Below, one piece after another: positions 21,605 through 32,729 of a stretch of 34,163 nucleotides of DNA (positions are counted from its first letter, which is position 1; every line of letters begins with the position of its first letter). The notes under the pieces were generated by a model. The model was not told where the DNA came from. It ran no database searches and saw only the letters and a list, made by a program, of their open reading frames with translations. The stretch is from Priapulus caudatus (taxonomy: Eukaryota > Priapulida > Priapulimorpha > Priapulimorphida > Priapulidae). Made by a program: the position numbers and the translations under genes. The stretch is from NCBI RefSeq assembly GCF_000485595.1, contig NW_014577565.1:130100-164262 (forward strand), in the 5' to 3' direction.

Positions 21605-22174
21605 AACAAATAACGTTTTTATAATATTCAGATTTAGGCACTGCCTAAAAGCGGAGCTCCCGATGTGTAACGTGTAAGATTCAGAGGATACGCTTATTCC
21701 ACGTAGCTGCTATGTACCACGTGACAATGGTGTTTCCCTGCCCATAACACAACTTTTGTCAAAGGTTAATTGGTTGCATGGAAGTGTTTACTTCGTATGA
21801 GATTTTCTAGGCGGTAGCACACGGTTGCCATCTGTATATCGCAATAATAATTTATAAACCAAAATGAATCACAATTTATGACAGTAGATGGCGCTATACC
21901 CCCTTTGTAGCAATGGCGTTCAAAATAAATAGGTTATGCTGCGTTCCGACATGTTTTGTAAAACTTTACTCTAATATAGACGTTTTATCGGCAGGGTGGA
22001 GAGGAAATACCAATTTTTCATTAAAGATATTGTCAATGAAATCTTGTAAAACGAACCAGACGAGTGTGACAACTGTTTGTTATCTGCGTTTTTTGCATAA
22101 ATTGCATAAACCTATCTAATTTGCATAATTTTTTTTTTTAATATCAAAACCCCTAGCTTTTATTCATTCACATA

Positions 22175-22445
22175 CCAAAAATGAGCAAAAACCGTTGAAC
22201 CTGAACTGATTAATGGCAATTCCCATTTTTGCCAAAAAATTGCCGTGGCTCGAAAGTACGTCGACTGGCGTGCTCCAAAATAGGACGTTCCATATGGGAG
22301 CATAGCAGTAACAACTATACCCAATTTCACCCACCCACATGTGGGTAAAACAGTTCCTGAGTTATTGTTGACCGAAGCGAAATGTTGACGGACGGACGGA
22401 CGGACGTACGACGGACGACGACCCATGGTCAAGGTGAGCTAAAAA
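22175..22445 (-). repeat. TAGCTCACC-type repeat with TCCG array, copy C (inverted)
   Basis: Read on the minus strand from 22445 it begins TTTTTAGCTCACCTTGACCA, then the CGTCCGTCCG array, then GTTGTTACTGCTATG and TTTTGGAGCACGCCAGTCGA. It is an inverted relative of 20531-20760. The pair could be the long termini of one element of about 1.9 kb or two separate insertions. Confidence 0.75.
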
Positions 22446-22508
22446 TTAACAATCGGTCGAAATTCGCAAGTTGGCAACCCACAGCTGTCCACCCTAGCGT
22501 GTTGTTGG

Positions 22509-22606
22509 CAACACCGAGCATCCGGTGATAACGTGGCGAACGATCCCTGTAGTGTGACAACACCGAGCATCCGGTGATAACGTGGCGAATGATCCCTGTA
22601 GTGTGA
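22509..22606 (+). repeat. 49-bp tandem duplication
   Basis: Two head-to-tail copies, starting at 22509 and 22558, of a unit containing CACCGAGCATCCGGTGATAA; they differ at one base (GAACGATC and GAATGATC). The near identity indicates a young duplication. Confidence 0.9.
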
Positions 22607-22779
22607 CAACACATCAATGAATCTAATCGACAGCCCTCATGTGATGAGTCCATGCTCAGCACATCTCAACCCCAGTGCACCGACTTTGAACGAATCAACT
22701 TTGAAGAAGTACAGTTACTAACAGCAATGCTTCTTGCCACGCCGGATCTGTCATGATAGATTATCGCGTATAGCACGTG

Positions 22780-22885
22780 TGCGTGCGTGTGTGCGTGCAT
22801 GTGTATGTGCGTGCGAGTGCGTGGTGTATGTGTGTGCATGTGTATGTGCGTGTGCGCGTGCTCCTCTGTGGTGTGCGTGTGTGAG
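22780..22885 (+). repeat. (GTGC)n/(GTGT)n microsatellite
   Basis: An alternating purine-pyrimidine GTGCGTGTGTGC tract with TATG interruptions. Confidence 0.85.
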
Positions 22886-23300
22886 ATAGATCTATTCTTA
22901 ATTCTATATATATAATAATATGAATCTATTATTATTCACTCTTTCACGATAATTAATTATCAAGGTGATTATCTTACGAAGTAACATGTTCTCATGCTAA
23001 TAAAGTTTATCTCAGTTAGATACAAATTAACCCTTTCCGACTACCACAACGGGAAATCCGTCCGTATTTTTTTCCCTTCAGACTACAAAACGGGATTATC
23101 CCCTGTCGTGATTTTCGATTTGAATTTCCCGCCAACAAATGCGCATCTAAATTTCGTGAACGTAATACGATGTAGCTGGAACCAGACTAAACCAGTTCCG
23201 GTAACCATTTGTTGGTATAGGTTATTTGTATTTTCGGAAAGTTTTAACTTTTACAGTTTTTTACAATGTTTATGCGAGTTTTATCGACAGAATAACAATA

Positions 23301-25202
23301 ATGGCGGCGTATTGTGGGCAGGAGTCCAGAAAGCACGCGAGAATTCGGATTTTGAGAGTGATTAATCGGACGATTTGCCACTTTTCTCGATATTGTTTGG
23401 AAATTGATGAGACAACATTCCACTTGCTCGACATCCTTGTCGTAGAAATAGTGATAACGAGACTGATCATGGACGGTAATGGCCAAATTGTAAGTGATGA
23501 GAGCAACGATGACGAAGCTTTTGATTCTATTTAGTAGTAGTGATGGCCGAAAGTTCGGCTGATTCACGAACAGTGATCATGGTCAAATTGCCGACCCAAA
23601 GAATTTCCCTGGTCTTATAGCTACCTATGTAAGAAGAGGGGCCCAATTTGGAGACTGGAACTTCTGATCAAGCCACAGTAGCGACAAAGACCTTCAGCTG
23701 TTGTCTCCGTTCAGCTTTTTTTGCCAATTTTTTCACTGACTACATCCTACAGGATATGTGTGAACTCAGACTAATTTGTAGCTGATCAGTGAAAGGACCG
23801 GCAACAACAAGTGGGTTTGGGATAAAATTACTTTCCTGAATGAAAAGCTGGGACCTTTGGTCTTTTGTAGCAATGGGCATTGTGAGAAAAAAAGGCAGAA
23901 CCGCTGAGAGTACTGGACAAACACCTGGTGCTTCAAAACCCCTGGTTTGCCATAGCGAGTCGAGCACGGAGCGCTCTTCTTACGATCTTCGCTAAGCATT
24001 ACATTTGTTAGATAACCGAGACCCTACATATCGACAAAAATTATAAATTATGGAAAATTCAGCCAGTCAATTACGTACCTCACCCAGTCCGCTTTCAACG
24101 TTGTCTACCGTCCCAGATGTCAAATTGCTATTTGATGAGACATGCATAAATATCAAGGGGACGCCGTTGAAAATAAAGCCAGTGTTACATTCAAAACCAA
24201 CAACGAAATGGGGCATAAAGCTCTTTACTCTTGCGAGTCGAAAAACGGATACGGCTCAATGTATCCCGTTTATCGCTGGCAAGAGAGCCTGATACCGACG
24301 TGTTGAAAAAGAACACAAACGGTAATGCGATGTCCTCGAAACCATACCTACGTCCTGCGGACATCATTTGTTCATGGACAATTATCTACACCAGCGTTGA
24401 ACTGATGAAACGTCTTGTAGCAGGAGGGCTACGCTGTCATTGTAGGGCAACAGTTGAGAAGTAACAGAAAAGTGACTGCCAGCTGAAAAAATGAGAAGAC
24501 GGCACCTGCCTGTAAAAAAACTGAAGCCGCAGGAGAAAGGCATACGCTGATGCAGGTCGCATAGGCGTGCTTGTTGACATGGAAAGATAGTTGTGTGGTG
24601 AATCTGCCTCACAACATCTTCCAGGCCGAAGTATTAGGCGACACAGAAGTGGCAGGACGCGAGAAAACTAAAGATGGAGTGAGGAATTTGCCATCAAGAA
24701 GCCTGTGGCTATAAACACATACAACACACTACATGGGCGGTAGTTGTATCTGTGCAGACCAGCCCACCTGATGTGGCTTCTCGACTATATCGGCCGACAC
24801 AGATGAGTCTCCTTACATCGGTACCTGGCAAAATCTTTTACCATGTTTTGCGGTTGTTCAGTGTGTTCAGGCTTCATCATATACAAGGAACTGACTGCGA
24901 AATAAATAGGACCAAGAAAAATTTCACAACATGCAGGTCATCGATGGTTCTTGTTGCACTGGACGAAGCTCATAAAAATAGACAGGGTCGACCTTTCCTC
25001 TGTCCCACAAAGGAGACATTCGATTTCACATAAGAGGAACTACACCATGCACCGCCAAACTAGAAACTGCCTTTCAATGTGTAAAGTGCATACAAACAGA
25101 GTGACAACATTATTTCAGTTGCAAGTGTTTGAAAACAAGAATGTGCCCATTATCTGGCTTTGCGCGAAATATCATTACGAGAAGGATTATGAGTTCGATT
25201 GA
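23301..25202 (+). pseudogene. piggyBac transposase pseudogene (DDE_Tnp_1_7 type)
   Basis: No continuous frame survives, but pieces align in the usual order. An acidic N-terminal part (SDESNDDEAFDS, near 23500) comes first. AFFANFFTDYILQDMCELRL (about 23715-23775) matches the start of the core. LLFDETCI...KPTTKWGIKLFTLASRK (about 24125-24245) covers the first catalytic aspartate. FMDNYYTSVELMKRLVAGGL-like sequence (about 24370-24430) covers the second, although several changes are needed. A cysteine-containing tail (FQCVKC, about 25075) may be the remains of the C-terminal zinc finger. Many stops and frameshifts separate the pieces, so it cannot make an active enzyme. No further DDE aspartates could be read with confidence. 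Confidence 0.75.
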
Positions 25203-25264
25203 TCCCACCAAACAAGCGAGCTGCTGTAGCCTAGGAAAAAGCAGCATAAATTGTAAATAATGAC

Positions 25265-25288
25265 ACTATGTATGTATGTATGTATGTA
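25265..25288 (+). repeat. (TATG)n microsatellite
   Basis: Six TATG units inside the right part of the piggyBac element. The stretch 25300-25780 is AT-rich, with no coding signal. Confidence 0.9.
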
Positions 25289-26139
25289 ACTTTTACTAAT
25301 TGTTGTTTTTCTAACAGTATTCATTCGTTTTACAGTTACTAATGTCAAAGACAATTTTTTTGAAATTTTTCGTGAGAAGATTACTAACTCTTGTTTTGTA
25401 TATATAAAGCCCTATAATCCTATTGTTGTAAATAGTTTTATTTTTCAAATAGCTCTTGAAATAGTAAATGATGCATATGACTTTCTAAAAAAATGAAAAA
25501 TAATCACATAACACCTGTTTTAAATTTTTTTTTTAAATTTTTAAATGAAAAATAATTTTTCAATTTTTTCAAAAAAAGCTTCAGCTTTCACGGTAGGGGG
25601 GGGGTAGTTGATCTCGAAAAATTCTTTTTAATTAATCTATTTGAATGTAAAAATACCTCAGCTTTCCAAATATGTATGGTTTGATAGTCTAAAACTACTA
25701 CAAAGTTTACTAATTAGCTCATAATGACTTGCTACCAATCTTTTTGTTTGCATCATTAATTAATTGGACTCAGCAGGCCTTTTTTCCCATACGGAATTGT
25801 AGTCTGAAAGGGTTAAGTTGGAATAAAATATAAAAAACTAAAGTCACTTAATTTGGATCTAACTGAGATAAACTTTATTAGCATGTGAACTATAGAGATC
25901 CGATGAAGTTATTCAATCATCTATTGGAGAAGTAACTTGTTATTGAACAGCTATTAGGCATGTATATCAGAATCGATCAGCTATAGGGAAAGAACGCCAC
26001 CGGGAAGTAGCTGAACTCATAATGAATGATCTGAAATCGACATTTTGTACATCAACTTACAAGAAAGTATGCGCTATTGAGTTTATAAATGTATAATTTC
26101 AAACAAAATTGGCACTACAAAATTTCGTTTAGCGTCATA

Positions 26140-26215
26140 CACTGATTTTGCCGCGCCACACTATAGTAGTGAGTAGTAGTAGAACACTGATTTTACCGCG
26201 TCACACTATAATATA
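26140..26215 (+). repeat. Short tandem duplication
   Basis: ACACTGATTTTGCCGCGCCA near 26140 recurs near 26184 as ACACTGATTTTACCGCGTCA, each followed by CACTATA and TAGTAG. Confidence 0.7.
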
Positions 26216-26241
26216 GTAGTACAGTAATATTATACACTATA

Positions 26242-26386
26242 CTAGTGCCGAGTAACATCATAAAACATGTACGTCATAGATATATCATATTGGAGGCACG
26301 CAACAGTAGCTTTTCGCCAATTGTTATTTCGTCTGACAAAGGCCTATTTCGGATATTTTCTGTTGTATTGTAATACTCGGCACTAG
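26242..26386. mobile_element. 145-bp MITE with perfect 13-bp terminal inverted repeats
   Basis: CTAGTGCCGAGTA at 26242-26254 is exactly mirrored at 26374-26386. The element is short and non-coding. No target duplication is evident. 26390-27120 shows no further feature. Confidence 0.6.
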
Positions 26387-27449
26387 AGTACACTAATTTG
26401 CATTATATACACTATATGTAGATGTCTTATAGACGCCTATAAAGCATAAGAAATGAGATAATTGACCGTGCGCACGCTGCTGCACGGCACTGCAGACTTA
26501 CACACAAATCTAGAGTGTGCACTGAGAGTAAGGCAAAGGGTATATATAGTGGATATTGCTGTGTGTCCGCGTGCGTGACTTTGTGTGCGTGTGCACAAAC
26601 ATAAATTGTGACCATGTGTGAATTATGCCATTATTTGTTATAAGTCGCGTCTTCTCTTTGTCAACCGTTACTTTAAATTGTTACCATAACCCATGCCGCA
26701 CTATACATGTTAGGCAATTGAGCCATTTGTAAAATCACCCATATTGACAAGAACTTGTGACCACATGCTATTCTGCCCTGCCATTCACCATTATAAATTG
26801 TCTTGTATATGTCACAGTTACTTGAAATCGTTACCATAATCCAGACATCACTATATGTTTGAAACCGGACAATTAATGACGGAAATTATGCCAATAGTGT
26901 ATTGTACTATTGTAACTGCCATTATGATATTATAATGCCTACCCCGATCATTTTACACGTGAAATATATGGTCATTTAATGACGTGAGAGAAATTAGCAA
27001 CCCATTTTATCAAGGTAGAATTGTTCATTGTCTAACATTCGGGAACATGGAACGATGCACCGCGAGAGATGCAGCGTATGCACTATATGCGTCGCTCTGT
27101 TGTTATGTATGCGTTTCGGTGCGTATATAATACCCCTGTCACACCTTCCCGCGATCACCTTCGCACTCCCACTACGACCTGAAAAGTATGAAAGCACGAG
27201 GAAAAGCGCAGTAAGGTCTCTGAGAACGATTTGGTAATTGGTTGAGACGCAGTGGAAACTGTCAAGGACGGAAAAGGGTCGCCATGAGCTACCTTGAGCG
27301 CCAAACCTCGGCGCTTGTGTTGGTCCGGATCAAAACAAGCGCAGCGGGTCGGCGCTCTGTAATGAGCGGTGTAATGACGCAGTACAGTCGCCGTGGCAGC
27401 GCAAATCGAACTACATGAGCGTATCGTGGACGTAGCAACAACGCATAGA

Positions 27450-27700
27450 AGCGACTATGGGTCGCAGAAATCGTCCCCTGCGACTGGTTTGCGACTGCTG
27501 TATGATCATTGGGCTCTCCATACGTGCCTCTCCCGTTCTTATTGCGCCGTTACTGCGCTTCCACTACGCTTTCTTGGCTTGTTTCCGCTCATTCTACGTC
27601 TACACTGCGCTGCCACTGAGAATAGGACGCTCGTAATACGTCCAAGGCGTTGTTCCCACGTTTGCAATAGGCTCACAGAGCGTTCTTATTACGATACCAC
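27450..27700 (+). repeat. Left subterminal array of short motifs
   Basis: Degenerate words of 9 to 11 bases resembling GCGCTTCCACTAC, TGCGCTGCCACTG and ACGCTTTCTT recur from about 27540 to 27640, with scattered relatives on either side. They are the reverse complement of the words on the right side of the element (29281-29460). Confidence 0.5.
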
Positions 27701-27740
27701 TTCCACTGACCCCCCCCCCCACACACACACACATTTTTTG

Positions 27741-27748
27741 TATAAATA
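27741..27748 (+). promoter_or_regulatory. TATA box of the Harbinger transposase
   Basis: TATAAATA lies 46 bp before the transposase ATG (27794), directly after a CA microsatellite. Its spacing suits a short 5' leader. Confidence 0.5.
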
Positions 27749-27793
27749 CAGCTTCATCTTCTATACACAATCAGTGTGCATCTGCTCTTCACC

Positions 27794-29045
27794 ATGGCCG
27801 CAGACAGGCAGAATGTGCTAATTGTACTACAGTTAGCACATATGCAGGCACAAGATGACCAGGCCCTTGTCAACATTATTAGAAGGAGAAGAAAGAGGGA
27901 AAGAAGGGAGAGGAGATGCTGGGTTCGACCACTATCACTGCCTAATGGCCGAGCTACGACACGAAGATCCTGCATCCTTCTTTAACTTCCTGAGAGTACA
28001 ACCAAAGATGTTTGATGAGCTCCTAGCAAGACTTGGTCCAAGATGCACCAAACAAGACACCATGTATAGGAAGGCTATGGAACCAGGGTTGAAGATTGCA
28101 ATTACTATGCGCCACCTAGCAACTGGTGACAAGTACGCCAGTATGAAGTTTGACTTCAGAGTTCATCATAACACCATGTCTGTCCTAGTACGAGAAGTCT
28201 GCCAGGCCATCGTAGATGAGTACAAGGAGGAAGTCATCAGCTGTCCAATCTCCCCTGAAGAAGGGCGTGCCGTTGCTGAAATGTTTGCACGTAGATGGAA
28301 CGTCATTCATGCATGTGGAGCCCTTGATGGAAAACATGTTGCCTGCAGAAAGCCAGCGAACAGTGGAAGCCTTTATCACAACTATAAACGCTTCTTTTCT
28401 ATTGTTCTGATGGGCCTCGTTGACGCGGACTATAAGTTCCTCTGGATAGATGTTGGAGGGCACGGACACATGTCAGATGCACAGATCTTCAATGATTCAG
28501 AGCTGAATTAGTGCCTAGTAGATGGGACCATTTGTCTTCCTCCAGCAGACCCCCTACCAAATGACGACAGGGACATGCCATATTTCTTCCTGGCTGATGA
28601 TGCGTTCGCGATGCGGACCACCATGATGAAGCCTTACTCGATGCGCAAGATGACCAAAGAGCAGAGGATCTACAACTACAGGATATCTAGAGGGCTTCGC
28701 GTTGTGGAGAACGCCTTTGGCATCCTTGCCCAACGTTGGCAGATTCTCCTGACCACCATGCAGCATGAACCTGACACCATACGACTGATCGTCGAGGCCT
28801 GCGTCTGTCTTCATAATTTGATGAGACTGCATTATCCTACCATTCAGAATGCTGCCTTGGATGCGGAGCATGTCAACCACCAACTGATCCCAGGTGCTTG
28901 GAGGGCTGATGCAAACATGCATGAGCTGAACAACATTAGAGGGAACAACCGTTACACCACTGCAGCCAAGAAACAACGAGAATACCTCAAGCTGTACTTC
29001 AATTCACCTGCAGGCTCTGTGCCCTGGCAAGATAGCATGATATAA
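27794..29045 (+). pseudogene. PIF/Harbinger transposase (HARBI1-like, DDE_Tnp_4), two lesions
   Basis: The ATG at 27794 has a strong context (CACCATGG) and begins MAADRQNVL, then an Arg-rich stretch ending ERRCWVRP. A frameshifting deletion near 27925 moves the reading into the frame of DHYHCLMAELRHEDPASFFN. Catalytic residues are present: D in ACGALDGKHVA, D in FLWIDVGGHGHMSDAQIF, D in FFLADDAFAM, and the usual downstream ENAFGILAQRW helix. One in-frame TAG (28509-28511), after NDSELN, splits the gene; the same frame then continues to TAA at 29043-29045. The total is close to the usual 350-400 residues. AATAAA signals lie at 29113 and 29133. HARBI1-type proteins cut and paste DNA with a Myb-like partner. 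The two lesions make this copy inactive unless the stop is read through. Confidence 0.9.
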
Positions 29046-29280
29046 AAAGTCGGTTGCAAAAAAGACATTTCAAAAGTTCACAAGTACACAGTACACAATA
29101 TTGTATGTTTGAAATAAATATGGTAATGTAAAAATAAATAGTGTTTGTTCTGTTTCTTTTATGCATAATGCCTTGCTTATGTAATTTCTTAAGTGTCTTT
29201 AAATAAAGTTATATTAACTTAAACTTAAACAAAAAAATCCCAATTCCCCAAACATAAAAGTCAGACGTCCCCAAACCTGC

Positions 29281-29460
29281 AAAATTAAATAAACTGCGCA
29301 CGCGCAGTGAGCGAGTTGCAAACGTATTGAGAGCATAGTAAGAGTGCACTGAGAGCGTACAGAGCGCAGTGGGAGCGCATTGAGAGCGCACTGAAGATCA
29401 AACTGGGAACGCATAGGATCGCAGTGAGAGCGTGATAAGCGAGTCAAAAGCGTACTGTAA
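29281..29460 (+). repeat. Right subterminal array of short motifs
   Basis: A series of GAGCGCAGTG, GAGCGCATTGA, GAGCGCACTGA and GAGCGTACAGA words spaced about 10 to 11 bases apart. The spacing near one helical turn is suggestive of stacked binding sites. The antisense reading frames here arise from the repetition. Confidence 0.6.
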
Positions 29461-29966
29461 GCTACTGTAAAGCTACATGGCGTCACACCAGGGTCACACC
29501 ACGCCATGGATTTCCATGGACTGCGCTTTTCCTCGGGCTTTCATACTTTTCAGGTCGCAGTGGGAGCGTGAATGTGATCGCGGGAAGGTGTGACAGGGGT
29601 ACTATAAGCGGCTGTGGCGATGCGTTGTATCCGAGAAAGACCGAGAGGGGACAGTGTGTGTGTAACTGCGGCAAGGAAAACACAACGAACAAATACAAGC
29701 AAACGATAGAGTTGTTTAGAGAAAAATCGTTGTTTTCGACCTCCGAGTAGGTATAGCATATGCAAACATACACAACGGTAACAGCACGCGCACATCTCAT
29801 CGATTCAGGGGATATTGCGTAGCAATATCCGCCATGAAAGAAGGTGATACTCCATTAGGAGTGTTCCCAACTTTAATGTCATTAATGTCATGATATAAAA
29901 GAGATATAAAGGGGGTGCAGATCGATATAAATTCTATATCAAAAGGGGTTAGATATGAAATAGATA

Positions 29967-30760
29967 TCAAGGGTGGTTATATATAACGATATAAAAGAGC
30001 GACGCGAGCAAGCGAAATACAGAGTGGGGGCATGTTCGCTTCGTTTCGCTGGACTTTCCTGGGCTTCGTTGCTCGAGTAAGCAAAATTGAGAACTGTACA
30101 TCTGTCGCTCCGCACCATACATACGGCGGTACATGAACTCATCCAGCACAGCTGGCAACATACTCGTCCTGACGCCGTGCATGCGCTTGATGCACAGCTT
30201 CGCCTCAGACCAAAGGCCTTTAATCGTGTTCGTGCAGACTCCATCTGGGAAAAGAAACTCGTCTTGTGGCAGACGGTTTGACGATTGTAGCCAAGCCGAC
30301 GTAAAGATTTGTAACTCGCGAATTCATCGGAGTAGATGGTGCTGCCATCTTGTACATGTCGTTGTATGAGCGGAAGCAACGTCGTTCGCTTCCGATCTTT
30401 GACGATGTAGAGCACACATTTACGGGTGTGCCGTTCAACGATGCCGAAAACCCAGTAGGAAGGTGCGCACGTGCCTGATTTGGACATCAATGGCGAACAT
30501 ATACATGATTGCAAGTACGGTCTGCAGCGAAGATGGCTGTGCGCGAAGATGCCGCCACGAATGGACACTCGGCGTCTACAGCGGTAGCAACGGCAACACC
30601 AGGTGTAGCCGTCGTTGAGTCTGGTCAGCTTCTGCCAGCGCATAGCTTTCCCGTAGCATAATGGACCGTCCTTGCGCAGTAAATTAACCTCTTTGTAGTC
30701 GATCGTGTTTTTGAGGTTTGACGAAATGCCGCACATAACAAATAAATGTGGGGTGTCCAT
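29967..30760 (-). pseudogene. ISXO2/Merlin-like (IS1595-group) transposase, frameshifted
   Basis: Read on the minus strand from ATG at 30760. The N-terminus has a zinc-ribbon-like part (GPLCYGKAM, then WCCRCYRCRRRVSIRGG). The DDE core includes WVFGIVERHTRKCVLYIVKD, LLPLIQRHVQDGSTIYSDEF with the second aspartate, and further on TNTIKGLWSEAK. The first aspartate (FAID) is in another frame, so about two bases were lost near 30485. A second frameshift near 30248 separates SDEF from TNTIK. The residue after TNTI is lysine where this group often has glutamate. The tail, RTSMLPAVLDEFMYRRMYG, fits the usual C-terminal helix. The gene is not functional as it stands. No clear terminal repeats were found. 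Confidence 0.75.
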
Positions 30761-30947
30761 TGTTGCAGCCGAGCGTGATGTTTCTTCTTGACAACTGAGA
30801 CGAGTGTAAGTCGTGGAAGATGAGCTGTGCTATTTATACAAATGCAATGCGTGGACAATAGGCAGGGATGAGATTGGAGAATTTAATTTTCAGCTGAAAT
30901 TTAAATGAGCAAACAGAGGAGCGAGCAATGCGAGGACCGTAGATCAT

Positions 30948-30992
30948 CGCCATGCTAGGGGGGTCCAGGGGCATGCTCCCCCGGAATTTTTT
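30948..30992. repeat. GC-rich palindromic motif
   Basis: GGGGTCCAGGGGCATGCTCC with CCCGG following can fold on the central GCATGC. Similar motifs occur at ends of interspersed elements in animal genomes, but I cannot assign it here. Confidence 0.4.
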
Positions 30993-30999
30993 TAAAAGA

Positions 31000-32205
31000 A
31001 TGGTGCAATTTGGTGCATTCTAAGCTATTCTGAACACATTATAGGAGACTCTTGAATCACCTTTTCAAGTTGTCAAAAGGAACAAACGAACTATAAGTAT
31101 AATAGGAAATCAGGGGGCTGAAAATAGGGCAAATCTTTGATAAAAGTCCTAGAATAATGATCTTGTTTCTGTTTCCACCGTCGCTTGCACTTGTTGTACT
31201 CGAATAAGCGCTTGCTGCGCACCAGCATTTGAATGAAAAAACACAATGCCGAATGAACAGATCAGTGGCATAGTCATCGACAAACAATGCACCAGCCAAC
31301 ATGTAAACCCGGCACCCAGGCCAAGGCATGCGTCGTTACGTGATGCAGATGACACTCAAATGTGTCTGCCCTCTACTGCAGCTGTGAATGAAGGATTTTT
31401 TTCGGGCGACGCAAAAACAGATACACTGTATACTTCGCTGTCAGCCAGCTGTCTTCACTCCTACAGTTACAGTCAGGTGCTGTGAGGGGTATAGAAATTT
31501 AAATTGTTTACATTGTTACCCCCTCCCAATTTCTCAAACGAATTTAGACGGTCAGCAAAATCGACCCCTGGACTGTCAAATCCCGCGGATTTCCGCGGAT
31601 GCCGGCGAAGTCTCATTCCTGAATAGGGGATTACTATCGCGGCGGAACTTCTCGTCCTCCGAGCGTAGTCGTCGCCGCAAAACGTATCGATTGGATAATC
31701 GGTGAATGGGTGGTGTGCGATTGGTTTGACAGTCATGAACGGACATAAGTGGTGAAAGGTGTGCGCACGCAAGTGTTGCTACAGCGATATGCTGAAAATC
31801 CTACAGGTGACATTTCAATCCAACGCAGGCTATAAATATCGCACCAACGGCAAACACGTTTCAGTTCTGTTACAAGAACAACAGTTATTCGAAATCAACT
31901 GCACAACGCACGACAGCCGAAATCAGCACGACTATGGCATATGTACGACGTTCGACGCGCATATAGGAGGATGAGATCTGCCGGATTCAGCATGCGTGCA
32001 TGCTAACTCCGTGCGACGTCACGGATTTCGTCGGGGACGAAGTCGCAAGCTACCTGCAATGCCTGGTGAAGAAATGTACGTCCAATGCAATGTTTCTACT
32101 CAGCGCATTCATCGGTTTCATTGCGGGACTGATGCCCACCTGGGTGGAGGTCCGTGGAGCAGGATTGCAGCAGCCACTGAACAGCTTCGTAATCATCGTC
32201 GGCCG
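31000..32205. other. Intergenic stretch, no supported gene
   Basis: Several frames of 68 to 105 codons exist on both strands (for example 31473-31772 minus and 31759-31974 plus). None shows a recognised motif, splice pattern or start context. It is probably decayed repeat DNA. Confidence 0.5.
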
Positions 32206-32590
32206 TAAAGGCCCAGTCACACATTCAGGATTTTTACTGCCATCCTTGATGGGACCATTCCCGATTAAAATTTGTCAAAAGTCTGATCAAGATCCTGTGA
32301 TTCGTTGCGGTAAATTCAAACTATTAAAAATTTGTAAAAACGTTTATTTAATCACGACAACAATCAGATATTGTTTAGTAAGCGTCCCGATTCAGCCGAA
32401 TTCGTCCCAATTCTCCAGTTCTCAATCCGATTCTGATCTGATTTGTATCTTTCGCATGGTAAAAAACGACCAAATCTGTCCCGACAGCATCCCGATTCTC
32501 CCGAATGCGATCCGACAGAGATCAGACAGTGAACCGATGCTGACGGAAGACATCCGTTAGAAAACCGTTAGTCACGTGATAGTCCCGTCC

Positions 32591-32599
32591 TATAAAAAG
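32591..32599 (+). promoter_or_regulatory. TATA box
   Basis: TATAAAAAG, after the GC-rich run GTCCCGTCC, lies about 130 bp before the ATG at 32730. A leader with CTCACTCCAGTCTCAGCAG follows, resembling an initiator region. Confidence 0.5.
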
Positions 32600-32729
32600 A
32601 ATCGTGCGAAACGGATGATTCTCACTCCAGTCTCAGCAGTTCTACAAGGAGCATCACCGTCAGTTATTGGCAGATTGTCTCCATTTAAATTATATAATTT
32701 CATCTTTATAAGGATTAAGTTACTTCACT

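Larger units (their letters stand above)
23031..25812 (+). mobile_element. Decayed piggyBac element with TTAA duplications
   Basis: The termini are inverted (CCCTTTCCGACTACC at the left, CCCTTTCAGACTAC read inward from the right) and TTAA lies directly outside each (23027-23030, 25813-25816). CCC ends plus TTAA duplications are diagnostic of piggyBac. At 2782 bp the length fits a full element, but the coding region is broken throughout. Confidence 0.9.
22993..25885. mobile_element. Hairpin MITE split by a piggyBac insertion
   Basis: The 38 bases at 22993-23030 (CATGCTAATAAAGTTTATCT...TTAA) are the reverse complement of 25848-25885 with one mismatch. Removing the piggyBac and one TTAA copy leaves 38 bp + 31 bp + 38 bp, a 107-bp hairpin like the one at 3217-3320. 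The left arm ends in the TTAA used by the piggyBac, so the order of insertion is clear. Confidence 0.7.
27131..29601 (+). mobile_element. PIF/Harbinger transposon with 81-bp terminal inverted repeats
   Basis: 27131-27211 and 29521-29601 are 81-bp inverted copies (TACCCCTGTCACACCTTCCC..., sharing CGACCTGAAAAGTATGAAAG) with only a few mismatches. The 2471-bp body holds one transposase gene. Flanking bases are TAA on the left and CTA on the right; TATAA lies within two bases of each end, so the duplication is not cleanly resolved. Inside the termini are arrays of GCGCT/CCACT-type words in opposite orientations at the two ends. No second gene (the Myb-like partner usual for Harbinger) is visible. 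Confidence 0.85.

Noticed and set aside
27393-27821. 142-codon plus-strand frame before the Harbinger transposase
   Set aside because: Covers the left subterminal array and the promoter; it ends after the true ATG in another frame.
29209-29800. Minus-strand frames at the right end of the Harbinger element
   Set aside because: They read the subterminal motif array and terminal repeat; no domain.
31057-31974. Several frames of 70 to 105 codons on both strands
   Set aside because: No motif, start context or splice evidence; overlapping frames contradict one another.
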